Of a stretch of DNA of 64,000 nt, positions 1 through 7,114 are shown piece by piece. The stretch lies in NCBI RefSeq assembly GCF_002778315.1, contig NZ_NESA01000002.1, positions 124,001 through 188,000 on the forward strand, in the 5' to 3' direction. The position numbers were made by a program, and so were the translations under genes. A model generated the notes under the pieces. The model had not been told where the DNA came from. It was given only the letters and a program-made list of their open reading frames with translations, and did not search any database. Each line of letters starts with the position of its first letter. Position 1 is the first letter of the stretch. The stretch comes from Limnohabitans sp. JirII-31 (GTDB lineage Bacteria; Pseudomonadota; Gammaproteobacteria; Burkholderiales; Burkholderiaceae_C).

Positions 1-873
1 GTGCGTGTCATCCACCGGCACATGCATCTGGGTGATGGTCATGGTTTCAGACAGCGGAATCACAAAGGTGTGCGGAAAAATCGCATTCGTCACCCGCACA
101 TGGGTCAAGGCCTCGGTCATCGGGCGGAGGCTGGTCAGACGCATGCCAAACGGCATGGCCTCCACGCTGATCTGTGGCTGGTCGAACTCGCGCATCACCC
201 GGGTCATGGGCCAGCGTTGCCCGTCAATCTCGCCAGCACTGGCGCCGCGAAACTGTTTGCCATAGGTGTCGTCCAACGACGCGTCGTTGAAAAAACGGTG
301 CAAGAACGACGCATGCGCCGGGTCCACGCCCACCTCAAAGGCCTGCAACCAGTTGCATTGCCACAATCCTTTGAAGGCAAAGGTGTGGCTGTTGGGGGCG
401 GTGAAACAGTCGAGCGCTGGAAAGGCTGGGGGCGTGCTGTCTTGCGGTCCGAACCAGCCAAACAAAATGCCGCTGCGCTCCACCAACGGGTAGCTGCGTT
501 GCTTCACATGCGCGCACAGCTTGCTGCCCGTGGGCTCGGCCGGGGTCTCGGTGCATTGGCCGGTCACATCAAATTTCCAGCCGTGAAACGGGCAGCGCAG
601 GCCATCTCCCTCGTTGCGTGCAAACGCCAGGTCTGCGCCCCGGTGCGCACAGTCACGGTCGAGCAAGCCAAACATGCCTTGCGCGTTTTTGAACAGCACC
701 AAGTCTTGTCCCAGCACCCGCACCGCCTTGACAGGGCGCACGCCCATGCGTGCATCGAGCGTGGGGTTGAACTCGTCCACCAGCGCCACCGGTTGCCAGT
801 AGTGGCGCATCAAGTCGCCGCACGGTGTGCCCGGGCCAATGCGCGTGATGCGCTCGTTGAGTTCTGCTTTCAT
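1..873 (-). CDS. Rieske non-heme iron oxygenase, large subunit (partial, C-terminus beyond window)
   Basis: The minus strand reads open from an ATG at 873 to the window edge (291 codons, no stop), so the C-terminal part is missing. Residues 75-97 carry a Rieske [2Fe-2S] site (C75, H77, C94, H97; CAHRGADL and CPFHGW). A mononuclear iron site follows, [10 protein letters not shown], with His187 and His192 as likely ligands. This is the order seen in ring-hydroxylating oxygenases of the phthalate 4,5-dioxygenase/vanillate demethylase type, cytoplasmic enzymes that need a separate reductase. No reductase gene is visible. The substrate cannot be read from the sequence; the catabolic genes 3 kb away suggest but do not prove an aromatic or alicyclic acid. 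The gene diverges from the next one across 106 bp. Confidence 0.9.
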   Translation of the reverse strand, partial: MKAELNERITRIGPGTPCGDLMRHYWQPVALVDEFNPTLDARMGVRPVKAVRVLGQDLVLFKNAQGMFGLLDRDCAHRGADLAFARNEGDGLRCPFHGWKFDVTGQCTETPAEPTGSKLCAHVKQRSYPLVERSGILFGWFGPQDSTPPAFPALDCFTAPNSHTFAFKGLWQCNWLQAFEVGVDPAHASFLHRFFNDASLDDTYGKQFRGASAGEIDGQRWPMTRVMREFDQPQISVEAMPFGMRLTSLRPMTEALTHVRVTNAIFPHTFVIPLSETMTITQMHVPVDDTH

Positions 874-909
874 GGCTTGCCTCTGTCTCTTGGTGATGCG
901 CTCTTTATA

Positions 910-923
910 CAACGCAGGCGTTG
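910..923. repeat. Perfect inverted repeat between divergent genes
   Basis: CAACGC-AG-GCGTTG is a perfect 6-bp inverted repeat 37 bp upstream of the Rieske oxygenase start, in the divergent intergenic region. Its position suits a transcription-factor operator for the oxygenase gene, but no adjacent regulator is visible. A short T-run follows on the plus strand, but the 2-nt spacer makes a terminator unlikely. Confidence 0.35.
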
Positions 924-979
924 CGTCTTTTTTGACCTGGCACAGCCCGCGTGCACGTGGGCGACAGCACAATACGCCC

Positions 980-1381
980 ATGACGCATCTGTTGTTTGTG
1001 TACGGCACCTTGTTGCCTGGCTTGTGTCGCCATGAGGTGATGCAAGGCGCACGCCCTGTGGGCGCTGCCCACGTGCCAGGCAGTTTGTTTGACTTGGGCG
1101 CTTACCCCGCGCTGGTGGGCGGTGCAGGCCAAGTACTGGGCCAAGTGTTTGAGGTGGACGACGCCATGCTCGCGCGCCTGGACGAGGTGGAGTCCTACCA
1201 GCCTGAACGCCCCGAGCGTTGCGAATACCTGCGCGAACGTGTGGTGGTTGACCTCAGCGATGGCCGCAGCTTGCAAGCGTGGACTTATGTGTACAACCGC
1301 AGCTTAGAAGGCTGTGTGCCGATTCCCCACGGTGACTACCTGCGCTATTTGAAAGACACGGGGTACACCCCGACGTGGTGA
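980..1381 (+). CDS. Gamma-glutamylcyclotransferase-fold (GGCT/AIG2-like) protein
   Basis: The ATG at 980 gives a 133-aa protein starting [14 protein letters not shown]. The YGTL motif near the N-terminus is the signature of the GGCT/AIG2/YtfP superfamily, which forms a small beta-barrel that binds gamma-glutamyl-type substrates. The acidic stretch [10 protein letters not shown] holds the expected central Glu (in V-E-S-Y), which acts as acid/base in characterised members. Length fits the single-domain family. A longer reading frame opens at 827, but the first 51 residues have no family resemblance, so the ATG at 980 is preferred. The exact substrate (glutathione degradation, gamma-glutamylamines or other) is not decided by the sequence. 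Confidence 0.85.
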   Translation: MTHLLFVYGTLLPGLCRHEVMQGARPVGAAHVPGSLFDLGAYPALVGGAGQVLGQVFEVDDAMLARLDEVESYQPERPERCEYLRERVVVDLSDGRSLQAWTYVYNRSLEGCVPIPHGDYLRYLKDTGYTPTW

Positions 1382-1388
1382 TGCGTGT

Positions 1389-1757
1389 TTAAGGGTTGGG
1401 GGCGTCGCGTGCTTGCTGACGCACAGCGCGCAAGTGCTGCAACAACTCAGGCAGTGCTGTTTGCAAGGTGTCCCACACCACATCAAGGTTGATATCAAAG
1501 TAGCCATGAGCGATGCGGTTGCGCATGCCTCGCATGCTGCGCCATGGCACTTGCGTATGCGTCTCTGTGAACTCGGTGTAGCCGTCCATCACCTTTGTCG
1601 CGGCTTCGCCAACGATGATGAGGCTCATGATGACCGCTTGCTGTGTGCGTTTGTCCTCTAGGAAATCTGCTTTCTCCATACCTTCAACAAAGATGCAAGC
1701 ATCTGTCGCAGCTTGCTGCATATGGTCAAGGTAGTCGGCAAGTCGGTTCTCACTCAT
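1389..1757 (-). CDS. hepT: HepT-like toxin RNase (DUF86/HEPN)
   Basis: This 122-aa alpha-helical HEPN-domain protein holds the RX4HXY ribonuclease motif as R79...H84-G-Y86 (RNRIAHGY). Known HepT toxins cleave RNA and are silenced when the partner MntA adds AMP groups to the Tyr of this motif. The upstream mntA-like gene overlaps it by 4 bp (ATGA), so the two are translationally coupled with the antitoxin first, as in characterised MntA-HepT pairs. The motif is intact, so the toxin is probably functional. It sits between unrelated housekeeping genes. Confidence 0.9.
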   Translation of the reverse strand: MSENRLADYLDHMQQAATDACIFVEGMEKADFLEDKRTQQAVIMSLIIVGEAATKVMDGYTEFTETHTQVPWRSMRGMRNRIAHGYFDINLDVVWDTLQTALPELLQHLRAVRQQARDAPNP

Positions 1758-2044
1758 ACCGGCTGCGCCTGAGCAAGTACTTGAGCCCGAAACTTGGAGG
1801 GCAGGTCAGCAGGGGTCAACAAATCGACACGAATGCCCAGCAGCGATTCGAGTTCATCTTGTAGTCCGCCTAAGTCAAACAGTGTGGCACCAGGCAGTGC
1901 GTCGACCAACAGGTCCAAGTCACTGCCGTCTTGGTCAGTCCCGCTGAGCACCGAGCCGAAGATGCGCAGGTTCGCAACGCGAAAGCGGCTTGCCGCTTCA
2001 TGCATGGCTTGTCGATGGAGGGCAAGTACGAGCGAGGGTCGCAT
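1754..2044 (-). CDS. mntA: MntA-like minimal nucleotidyltransferase antitoxin
   Basis: This 96-aa protein carries the complete nucleotidyltransferase motif GSX10DXD (G30-S31...D42-L-D44, followed by LLVD). In MntA antitoxins this site transfers AMP from ATP to the HepT toxin. The ATG at 2044 is preferred over an in-frame GTG six bases upstream because AGGAAAGG lies at Shine-Dalgarno distance before it. The stop overlaps the hepT-like start by 4 bp. A toxin-antitoxin role is inferred from the pairing and the intact motifs. Confidence 0.88.
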   Translation of the reverse strand: MRPSLVLALHRQAMHEAASRFRVANLRIFGSVLSGTDQDGSDLDLLVDALPGATLFDLGGLQDELESLLGIRVDLLTPADLPSKFRAQVLAQAQPV

Positions 2045-2071
2045 GGGCACCTTTCCTGTTTGATTCGTGCT

Positions 2072-3415
2072 TCAAACCGTTTCTTTGACCAACACCTGTC
2101 CACGCAGCGAGTGCGGATAGGCTTCGCTGATCGTCACGTCGATCATTTGTCCCAGCAAGCGCTCCGAGTTGGGGCCACCTGCAAAGTTGACGATGCGGTT
2201 GCACTCGGTGCGGCCCATCAGCTCAGTGGCATCTTTGCGTGACCAGCCTTCCACCATGATGCGTTGGGTCGAGCCCACGCGCTGCACGTTGATGGCGCGC
2301 ACGTTGTCGTCGATGATTTTTTGCACCTCTTGCAAGCGGCGCAGCTTCACGCTGTGCGGTGTGTCGTCGTGCAAATTGGCGGCCGGTGTGCCGGGACGTG
2401 GACTGAAGATGAAGCTGAACGAGTTGTCGTAATACACATCGTGCATGAGCTTGATCAGCTTTTGATGGTCTTCCTCGGTCTCACCGGGAAAGCCCACAAT
2501 AAAGTCGCTGCTCATCGCCATGTCAGGGCGGATGGCGCGCAGTTTGCGCACCGTGCTCTTGTATTCCATGGCGGTGTAGCCGCGTTTCATGGCCATCAAA
2601 ATGCGGTCGCTGCCGTGCTGCACGGGCAAGTGCAAATGGCTCACCAGCTTGGGCACCTTGGCGTACACATCGATCAAGCGCTGTGTGAATTCATTCGGGT
2701 GACTGGTCGTGTAGCGGATGCGCTCCACGCCTGGAATTTCAGCCACATATTCAATCAGCAGAGCAAAGTCGGCGATCTCAGCCGTGCCACCCATCACGCC
2801 CCGGTAGGCATTGACGTTTTGGCCCAGCAGCGTGATTTCTTTCACGCCTTGTGCAGCCAAGCCCGCCACTTCCACCAGCACATCGTCAAACGGGCGGCTC
2901 ACCTCTTCGCCACGGGTGTAGGGCACCACGCAGTAGCTGCAATATTTGCTGCAGCCTTCCATGATGCTCACAAAGGCGCTGCCGCCTTCCACCCGTGCGG
3001 GGGGCAAGTGGTCGAACTTTTCAATCTCTGGAAAACTGATGTCCACCTGGGGCCGCATCTGCGATTCGCGCTGGTTCAACAGCTCGGGCAAGCGGTGCAG
3101 GGTTTGCGGGCCAAACACCACATCCACATAAGGCGCGCGCGCAATGATGGCGTCCCCCTCTTGGCTGGCCACGCAGCCACCCACGGCAATCTTGACGCCT
3201 TTGGCCTTGAGGTGTTGCACCCGACCCAGGTCAGAAAACACTTTCTCTTGTGCTTTCTCGCGCACCGAGCAGGTGTTGAACACAATCAAGTCGGCCAGTT
3301 CGGGGTCGTCGGTTTTTTCGTAGCCATCGGACTGCCCAAGCACATCCGCCATCTTGTCCGAGTCGTACTCGTTCATTTGGCAACCGAAGGTTTTGATAAA
3401 GACTTTGCGGCTCAT
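2072..3415 (-). CDS. miaB: tRNA-2-methylthio-N6-dimethylallyladenosine synthase
   Basis: MiaB is a radical-SAM enzyme that adds a methylthio group to i6A37 of tRNAs reading UNN codons. The 447-aa protein has the N-terminal auxiliary-cluster cysteines C12 (TFGCQMN), C49 (NTCSVRE) and C81 (GGCVASQ), the radical SAM triad C155/C159/C162 (CSKYCSYC), and a C-terminal TRAM-like region ([21 protein letters not shown]). Length and motif order match the family. The start at 3415 ([20 protein letters not shown]) is chosen over an in-frame ATG 24 bases upstream because homologues begin close to this Cys motif. It looks like a housekeeping gene with its own promoter. Confidence 0.97.
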   Translation of the reverse strand: MSRKVFIKTFGCQMNEYDSDKMADVLGQSDGYEKTDDPELADLIVFNTCSVREKAQEKVFSDLGRVQHLKAKGVKIAVGGCVASQEGDAIIARAPYVDVVFGPQTLHRLPELLNQRESQMRPQVDISFPEIEKFDHLPPARVEGGSAFVSIMEGCSKYCSYCVVPYTRGEEVSRPFDDVLVEVAGLAAQGVKEITLLGQNVNAYRGVMGGTAEIADFALLIEYVAEIPGVERIRYTTSHPNEFTQRLIDVYAKVPKLVSHLHLPVQHGSDRILMAMKRGYTAMEYKSTVRKLRAIRPDMAMSSDFIVGFPGETEEDHQKLIKLMHDVYYDNSFSFIFSPRPGTPAANLHDDTPHSVKLRRLQEVQKIIDDNVRAINVQRVGSTQRIMVEGWSRKDATELMGRTECNRIVNFAGGPNSERLLGQMIDVTISEAYPHSLRGQVLVKETV

Positions 3416-3487
3416 GCGTGAGCCTCCCCGAGGGGACAAGTGCAGCGTTTCATGGGGTTCATCCAGAGGCTGTTGAAGAAGACCGCC

Positions 3488-3493
3488 ATTGTA
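3488..3493 (-). promoter_or_regulatory. Possible -10 element for miaB
   Basis: The minus strand reads TACAAT here, 72 bases before the miaB ATG, in the only sizeable gap upstream (3416-3614). A recognisable -35 hexamer is not seen at 17 bases; a GCCTGC...GCAGGC inverted repeat lies in that place. Weak call. The rest of this gap shows no gene. Confidence 0.3.
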
Positions 3494-3614
3494 AGTGCGG
3501 CCTGCTTGCGCAGGCTTTGTGATGTGCCTCGGGCGGTCATCTTTCCATGCTCAGGCATTGCAGGGCACACGCACATGGGGCATGGCCTGCGTGCATGTTG
3601 ACGTGTGATGGTGT

Positions 3615-5363
3615 TTACGCGCCGCGTGCGCGTGCCACCGCGTGCTCGGCGGCCAAATAGCCAAAGGTCAAGCCCGGGCCGATGGTGATGCCAGGACCCG
3701 GATAAGCCCCGCCCATGATCGAGTGCATGTCGTTGCCACAGGCGTACAAGCCAGCGATGGGCGTGCCTTGGGCGTCCAGCGCGCGGGCATGCACATCGGT
3801 GCGCAAACCCGTGGCTGCACCAATGTCACCCGGGTACAAACGCAGGGCACAAAACGGCGCTTGCGTGAGCGGGCCCAAACAGGGGTTGGGGCCATCCCAG
3901 GTGGCGTCGCCGTTGGCGCGTTGGTAATCGGTGGTGCCACGCGAAAACGCGGTGTCTGTGCCCTTAGTTGCCATGGCATTGAATTCGCGCACCGTGGCTT
4001 CCAGCGTGCCAGGGTTCATCCCCAGTTTTTGTGCCAACTCGCTCAAGCTGTGGGCTTGCGTCAAGTAGCCATCGGCCAAGAACGGTGCCAGGCCGCCACC
4101 GCCTGGTCGCACCATGCCCATGCCGTAGCGCTTCAAGGCCGCAGCGTCGGCCAGCAACCAGGCCGGCACGCTCGGCGCGTGTTGGTGGGCTTGCTGCATG
4201 GCGATGCCAAACAGGTGGTACGAGGTGGATTCGTTCACAAATCGCTCGCCCGCTTGGTTCACCGTCACCATGCCAGGCTTGCCTCGGTCCATCACAAAGT
4301 GGGGAAACACGGCGGTGCTGCCATCGGCGCGTTGGCGCGTCGACACCGGGGCCCAAAACGCATGGCTCATGCCGCCCGTGCCAAAGCACGCACCCGCAGC
4401 CAATGCCAAGTCTTGCGCCGAGCCGGTGTGGCCCGGTGCACCGGGGCACCAACGCACATCGGCACCGGGCAACATTTCGCCGCGTTTTTGCGGATGTCGG
4501 TTGAAGCCACCACTGGCCATCACCACACCGCCCCTCACGCGCACGGTGCGTTGCACATCGCCTTGGCGCAGCACCACCGCTTGCACGGCATCGCCTTCTT
4601 TGACCAAGCGTTCCACCTGGGTGTTTGTCACGATCGTCACCCCGCGTTGCAGCAGCGAATACAACAGCCGTGCGATCAAGGCGTTGCCCATCACCAAGCG
4701 TGTGCCACGTCCCCACAGCAGTTTGTCCAACGCGTGGCGCACGATGATGCGGGTGGCGTATTTGAACGATGTCCACGACTGGCCAAGTTTGAGCAAGTGG
4801 CCAATGTCGTCGCGGTCCACCATCATGCCGCCGAGCACGGTGAATTCAGGAATCGGCGGGCGAATCAGCTTCAAGGCCGCGCCTAAGCGGCGTCCGTCAA
4901 ACGGCATGGGTTCAATCGCGCGGCCGCGCAACACCGAGCCCTCCAACTCCGACAGATAGTCCGGGTGCAGTGTGCGCACTTGGTACTGCACCTCGGTGTG
5001 GGCTTCTAAGGTCGCCACGGCTTTCGCGCCATGGTCCACAAAGGCGTTGCGCAGGGCCGCGTCGGCCTTGTCGCCCACCGCATGGTTCAAAAAGGTTTTG
5101 GCACGTTCAAGCGTGTCGCCAGGCTCCACGGCCAAGCCCTTGGCGGTGCCAGGAACCCAGCTGGTGCCGGCCGACAACGCGGTGGTGCCGCCCACGTACT
5201 CGGTGCTTTCCACCAACAGCACGCGTGCGCCTTGGAGCGCCGCAAACAGGGCCGATGACATGCCCGCCCCGCCAGCACCGATGACCAGCACATCCACGCT
5301 GGCGTCCTCGCTGAGTTGGTCGAGCTGGGTGTTGGGTGGCGTGCTAGGAGACCAGGTACTCAT
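3615..5363 (-). CDS. FAD-dependent oxidoreductase, 3-ketosteroid dehydrogenase/fumarate reductase family
   Basis: This 582-aa flavoprotein starts with a Rossmann FAD motif (VLVIGAGGAGMSSALFAA, about residues 24-41), then GGTTALSAGTSWVPG. It ends with the FAD-clamping Gly-rich segment YPGPGITIGPGLTFGYLAAE. This order matches the 3-oxosteroid 1-dehydrogenase / fumarate reductase flavoprotein family, whose members introduce double bonds next to ring ketones. The Rieske gene is not adjacent. The gene overlaps the upstream AroE-like gene by 4 bp (ATGA), so they are coupled. A second family member lies across the IclR regulator. The substrate is unknown; desaturation of an alicyclic ketone is an inference. 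Confidence 0.85.
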   Translation of the reverse strand: MSTWSPSTPPNTQLDQLSEDASVDVLVIGAGGAGMSSALFAALQGARVLLVESTEYVGGTTALSAGTSWVPGTAKGLAVEPGDTLERAKTFLNHAVGDKADAALRNAFVDHGAKAVATLEAHTEVQYQVRTLHPDYLSELEGSVLRGRAIEPMPFDGRRLGAALKLIRPPIPEFTVLGGMMVDRDDIGHLLKLGQSWTSFKYATRIIVRHALDKLLWGRGTRLVMGNALIARLLYSLLQRGVTIVTNTQVERLVKEGDAVQAVVLRQGDVQRTVRVRGGVVMASGGFNRHPQKRGEMLPGADVRWCPGAPGHTGSAQDLALAAGACFGTGGMSHAFWAPVSTRQRADGSTAVFPHFVMDRGKPGMVTVNQAGERFVNESTSYHLFGIAMQQAHQHAPSVPAWLLADAAALKRYGMGMVRPGGGGLAPFLADGYLTQAHSLSELAQKLGMNPGTLEATVREFNAMATKGTDTAFSRGTTDYQRANGDATWDGPNPCLGPLTQAPFCALRLYPGDIGAATGLRTDVHARALDAQGTPIAGLYACGNDMHSIMGGAYPGPGITIGPGLTFGYLAAEHAVARARGA

Positions 5364-6166
5364 GGTGTGGGCATGCTTTCCAACAAAAACTGCACCATCA
5401 AATCGCGCACTTGCGCAAACATGTCAGCACCCGTCAGGGTGCGGCAGCCCAAGGCGCGTGCGGCGTCAATGAGCGGCGTCACGGCCGGGGCGGTGATCAC
5501 ACAGCCCACCAACGTGTCGCGACTGAGGCCTTGCACATCCAGGGGCAAGGGGTCGGTACTTGCCATGCCGATGGGCGTGGCGTTGATGGCGATGTCAAAG
5601 CCTGCGGGGTTGGGGCTGCCTGCGCTCACCTGGGTCAGCCCCAGTCCGGCCAAACGCGCCACCAAGGTGTCGCGCCGCTTGGTGTCGGGGTCGTGGATGG
5701 CCAGTTCGCGCACACCCGCCATCACCAAAGCATGGGCAATGGCCGATCCAGCGCCTCCTGCGCCCACCAGCAAAGCCTTTTGGCCCTCGGGCGCGCAGCC
5801 TTTCAAGCGCATCGCTTGCACATAGCCCAGGCCATCGAACATGTCGCCGTGCCAACTGCCGTCGGCATGGCGGCGCATGGTGTTGACGGTTTTCAAAAAC
5901 TCGGCACGCGGCGAGGCCGTGGTGCACAGGCCATAGCAGTCAAACTTGTGCGGCACGGTCACGATCACGCCATCCACATTGCGTGACTTGGACACACCGT
6001 CCAGCCAAGCCGGCAAATCGGCGGTGGCCACATGGGCTGGCACGCAAACCGCATCGCGACCGGCTTGCTCAAACGCCTGGGTAACGCCGAAGGGCGATTT
6101 GACTTGGGCGATCGGGTCCCCCACGATGAAATGCACCCGGGTGGCACCACTGAAGTTGTCGAGCAT
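5360..6166 (-). CDS. Shikimate dehydrogenase-like NAD(P)-dependent oxidoreductase with altered substrate motif
   Basis: This 268-aa protein has the AroE/YdiB fold. The family catalytic Lys is present (K74 in VPHK), as are Asn95 (VNTM) and Asp111 (GDMFDG), and an NAD(P)-binding GAGGAGSAIAH loop (about 135-145). The N-terminal substrate motif, which in AroE reads S-K-S in PIAHSKSP, reads PIAQVKSP here, so the first Ser is replaced by Val. That residue contacts the shikimate carboxylate in AroE, so a non-shikimate substrate is likely. The gene starts a two-gene operon with the flavoprotein and diverges from the IclR regulator. It is probably catabolic rather than the aromatic-biosynthesis enzyme. 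Confidence 0.85.
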   Translation of the reverse strand: MLDNFSGATRVHFIVGDPIAQVKSPFGVTQAFEQAGRDAVCVPAHVATADLPAWLDGVSKSRNVDGVIVTVPHKFDCYGLCTTASPRAEFLKTVNTMRRHADGSWHGDMFDGLGYVQAMRLKGCAPEGQKALLVGAGGAGSAIAHALVMAGVRELAIHDPDTKRRDTLVARLAGLGLTQVSAGSPNPAGFDIAINATPIGMASTDPLPLDVQGLSRDTLVGCVITAPAVTPLIDAARALGCRTLTGADMFAQVRDLMVQFLLESMPTP

Positions 6167-6209
6167 GTCTGAACTCAGAAATTGGAAACAGGCTGATCAT
6201 AGTTAAAAG

Positions 6210-6240
6210 TGGAATACCATTCAACTATTGAATTTAATTC
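6210..6240. promoter_or_regulatory. Overlapping palindromes, likely IclR-type operator
   Basis: Three inverted repeats overlap in the divergent gap between the AroE-like gene and iclR: TGGAAT-ACC-ATTCAA (6210-6224), TTCAA-CTA-TTGAA (6220-6232) and GAATT-T-AATTC (6230-6240). IclR-family operators are commonly AT-rich palindromes of the TGGAA...TTCCA type. The AT-rich tract contrasts with the GC-rich genes on either side. The regulator most likely binds here and controls both directions; this is inferred. Confidence 0.55.
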
Positions 6241-6292
6241 TGAAAATAGCTAGACTGCCCGCCAATCCCCACCCCAGAACGGTTGCACAACG

Positions 6293-7108
6293 ATGAACGG
6301 TGTCCTCGAACGAACCCTCGGCTTGCTGGAGCTGCTCAGCGCCCATGGCGAAGGCATGGAGCTGGCGGCCATGGCCGACCAGCTCAATATCCCGCGCAGC
6401 GCGGTGCACCGCTTGCTGGCCGATCTGATCCGCTGTGGCTATGTGCGCCAAACCCGCGACCACGGCGACTACGTGCTCACCACCAAGCTGGTGTCGATGG
6501 GCCTGAGCTTTTTGAGCAACACCGGCATCGTCGATGTGGCCCAGCCGCTGCTCGACCGTTTGGCCGCCATCTCGGGTGAGCTGGTGCGTTTGTCGGTGGT
6601 CGACGGCGAGCGCCTGACCTGGGTGGCCCGCGCCCAAGGGGCCCGCCAGGGCCTGCGTTACGACCCCGACATGGGCAACGACGCCCGCTTGAGCTGTTCG
6701 GCCTCGGGCTTGGCCTGGCTCATGGCGCTGCCAGACGACGCGGCTTTGGCCTTGGTCTCCAAACAAGGCCTGGGCCTGCCCGCCGACTACGGCCCCAACG
6801 CCCCCACCAGCTTGCAGGCGGTGTTGGACCAACTGCACGCGGCACGCGCACGTGGCTACAGCCTGACGCAAGAAACCTTCACAGCGGGGCTCAATGCCAT
6901 GGCCGCGCCCGTGTGCCTGAACGGCCAGCCACCCATGGGCATCTTGACCATCGCGGGGCCCACGGTGCGCTTCACCGAAGCGCGCATGCTGGCCCTGGGC
7001 GACGAATTGCAATCGTTTGCGGCGCAACTGGCTGCGGCCAGTGGGGCGTCGCCGTTCTTCAACCAACGGGCCTCGGCGAAAGATCGCCAACCGATCTACG
7101 CCCCTTAA
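6293..7108 (+). CDS. IclR-family transcriptional regulator
   Basis: This 271-aa protein has an N-terminal winged helix-turn-helix (about residues 1-65; LERTLGLLELLSAHGEGMELAAMADQLNIPRSAVHRLLADL) and a C-terminal effector-binding domain (about 85-250) with the typical GLAWLMALPDDAA and GYSLTQETFTAGLNAMAAPV stretches. IclR proteins bind small acids or aromatic compounds and regulate nearby catabolic genes. It is the first gene of a plus-strand run that continues 6 bp later with a flavoprotein, and it diverges from the AroE/flavoprotein operon. It is probably the local regulator of the whole cluster. Confidence 0.92.
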   Translation: MNGVLERTLGLLELLSAHGEGMELAAMADQLNIPRSAVHRLLADLIRCGYVRQTRDHGDYVLTTKLVSMGLSFLSNTGIVDVAQPLLDRLAAISGELVRLSVVDGERLTWVARAQGARQGLRYDPDMGNDARLSCSASGLAWLMALPDDAALALVSKQGLGLPADYGPNAPTSLQAVLDQLHAARARGYSLTQETFTAGLNAMAAPVCLNGQPPMGILTIAGPTVRFTEARMLALGDELQSFAAQLAAASGASPFFNQRASAKDRQPIYAP

Positions 7109-7114
7109 AGCTCC

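Noticed and set aside
1-1035. Long plus-strand open frame at the left edge
   Set aside because: It is antisense to the Rieske oxygenase, which has clear metal-binding motifs; the plus-strand translation is His/Arg/Ala-rich with no family features.
2264-3421. 385-codon plus-strand open frame
   Set aside because: It lies wholly opposite miaB and is a shadow of its codon use.
3440-3614. Possible RNA gene in the gap upstream of miaB
   Set aside because: Only a short GCCTGC/GCAGGC hairpin and a possible -10 box are visible; no tRNA cloverleaf or recognised RNA.
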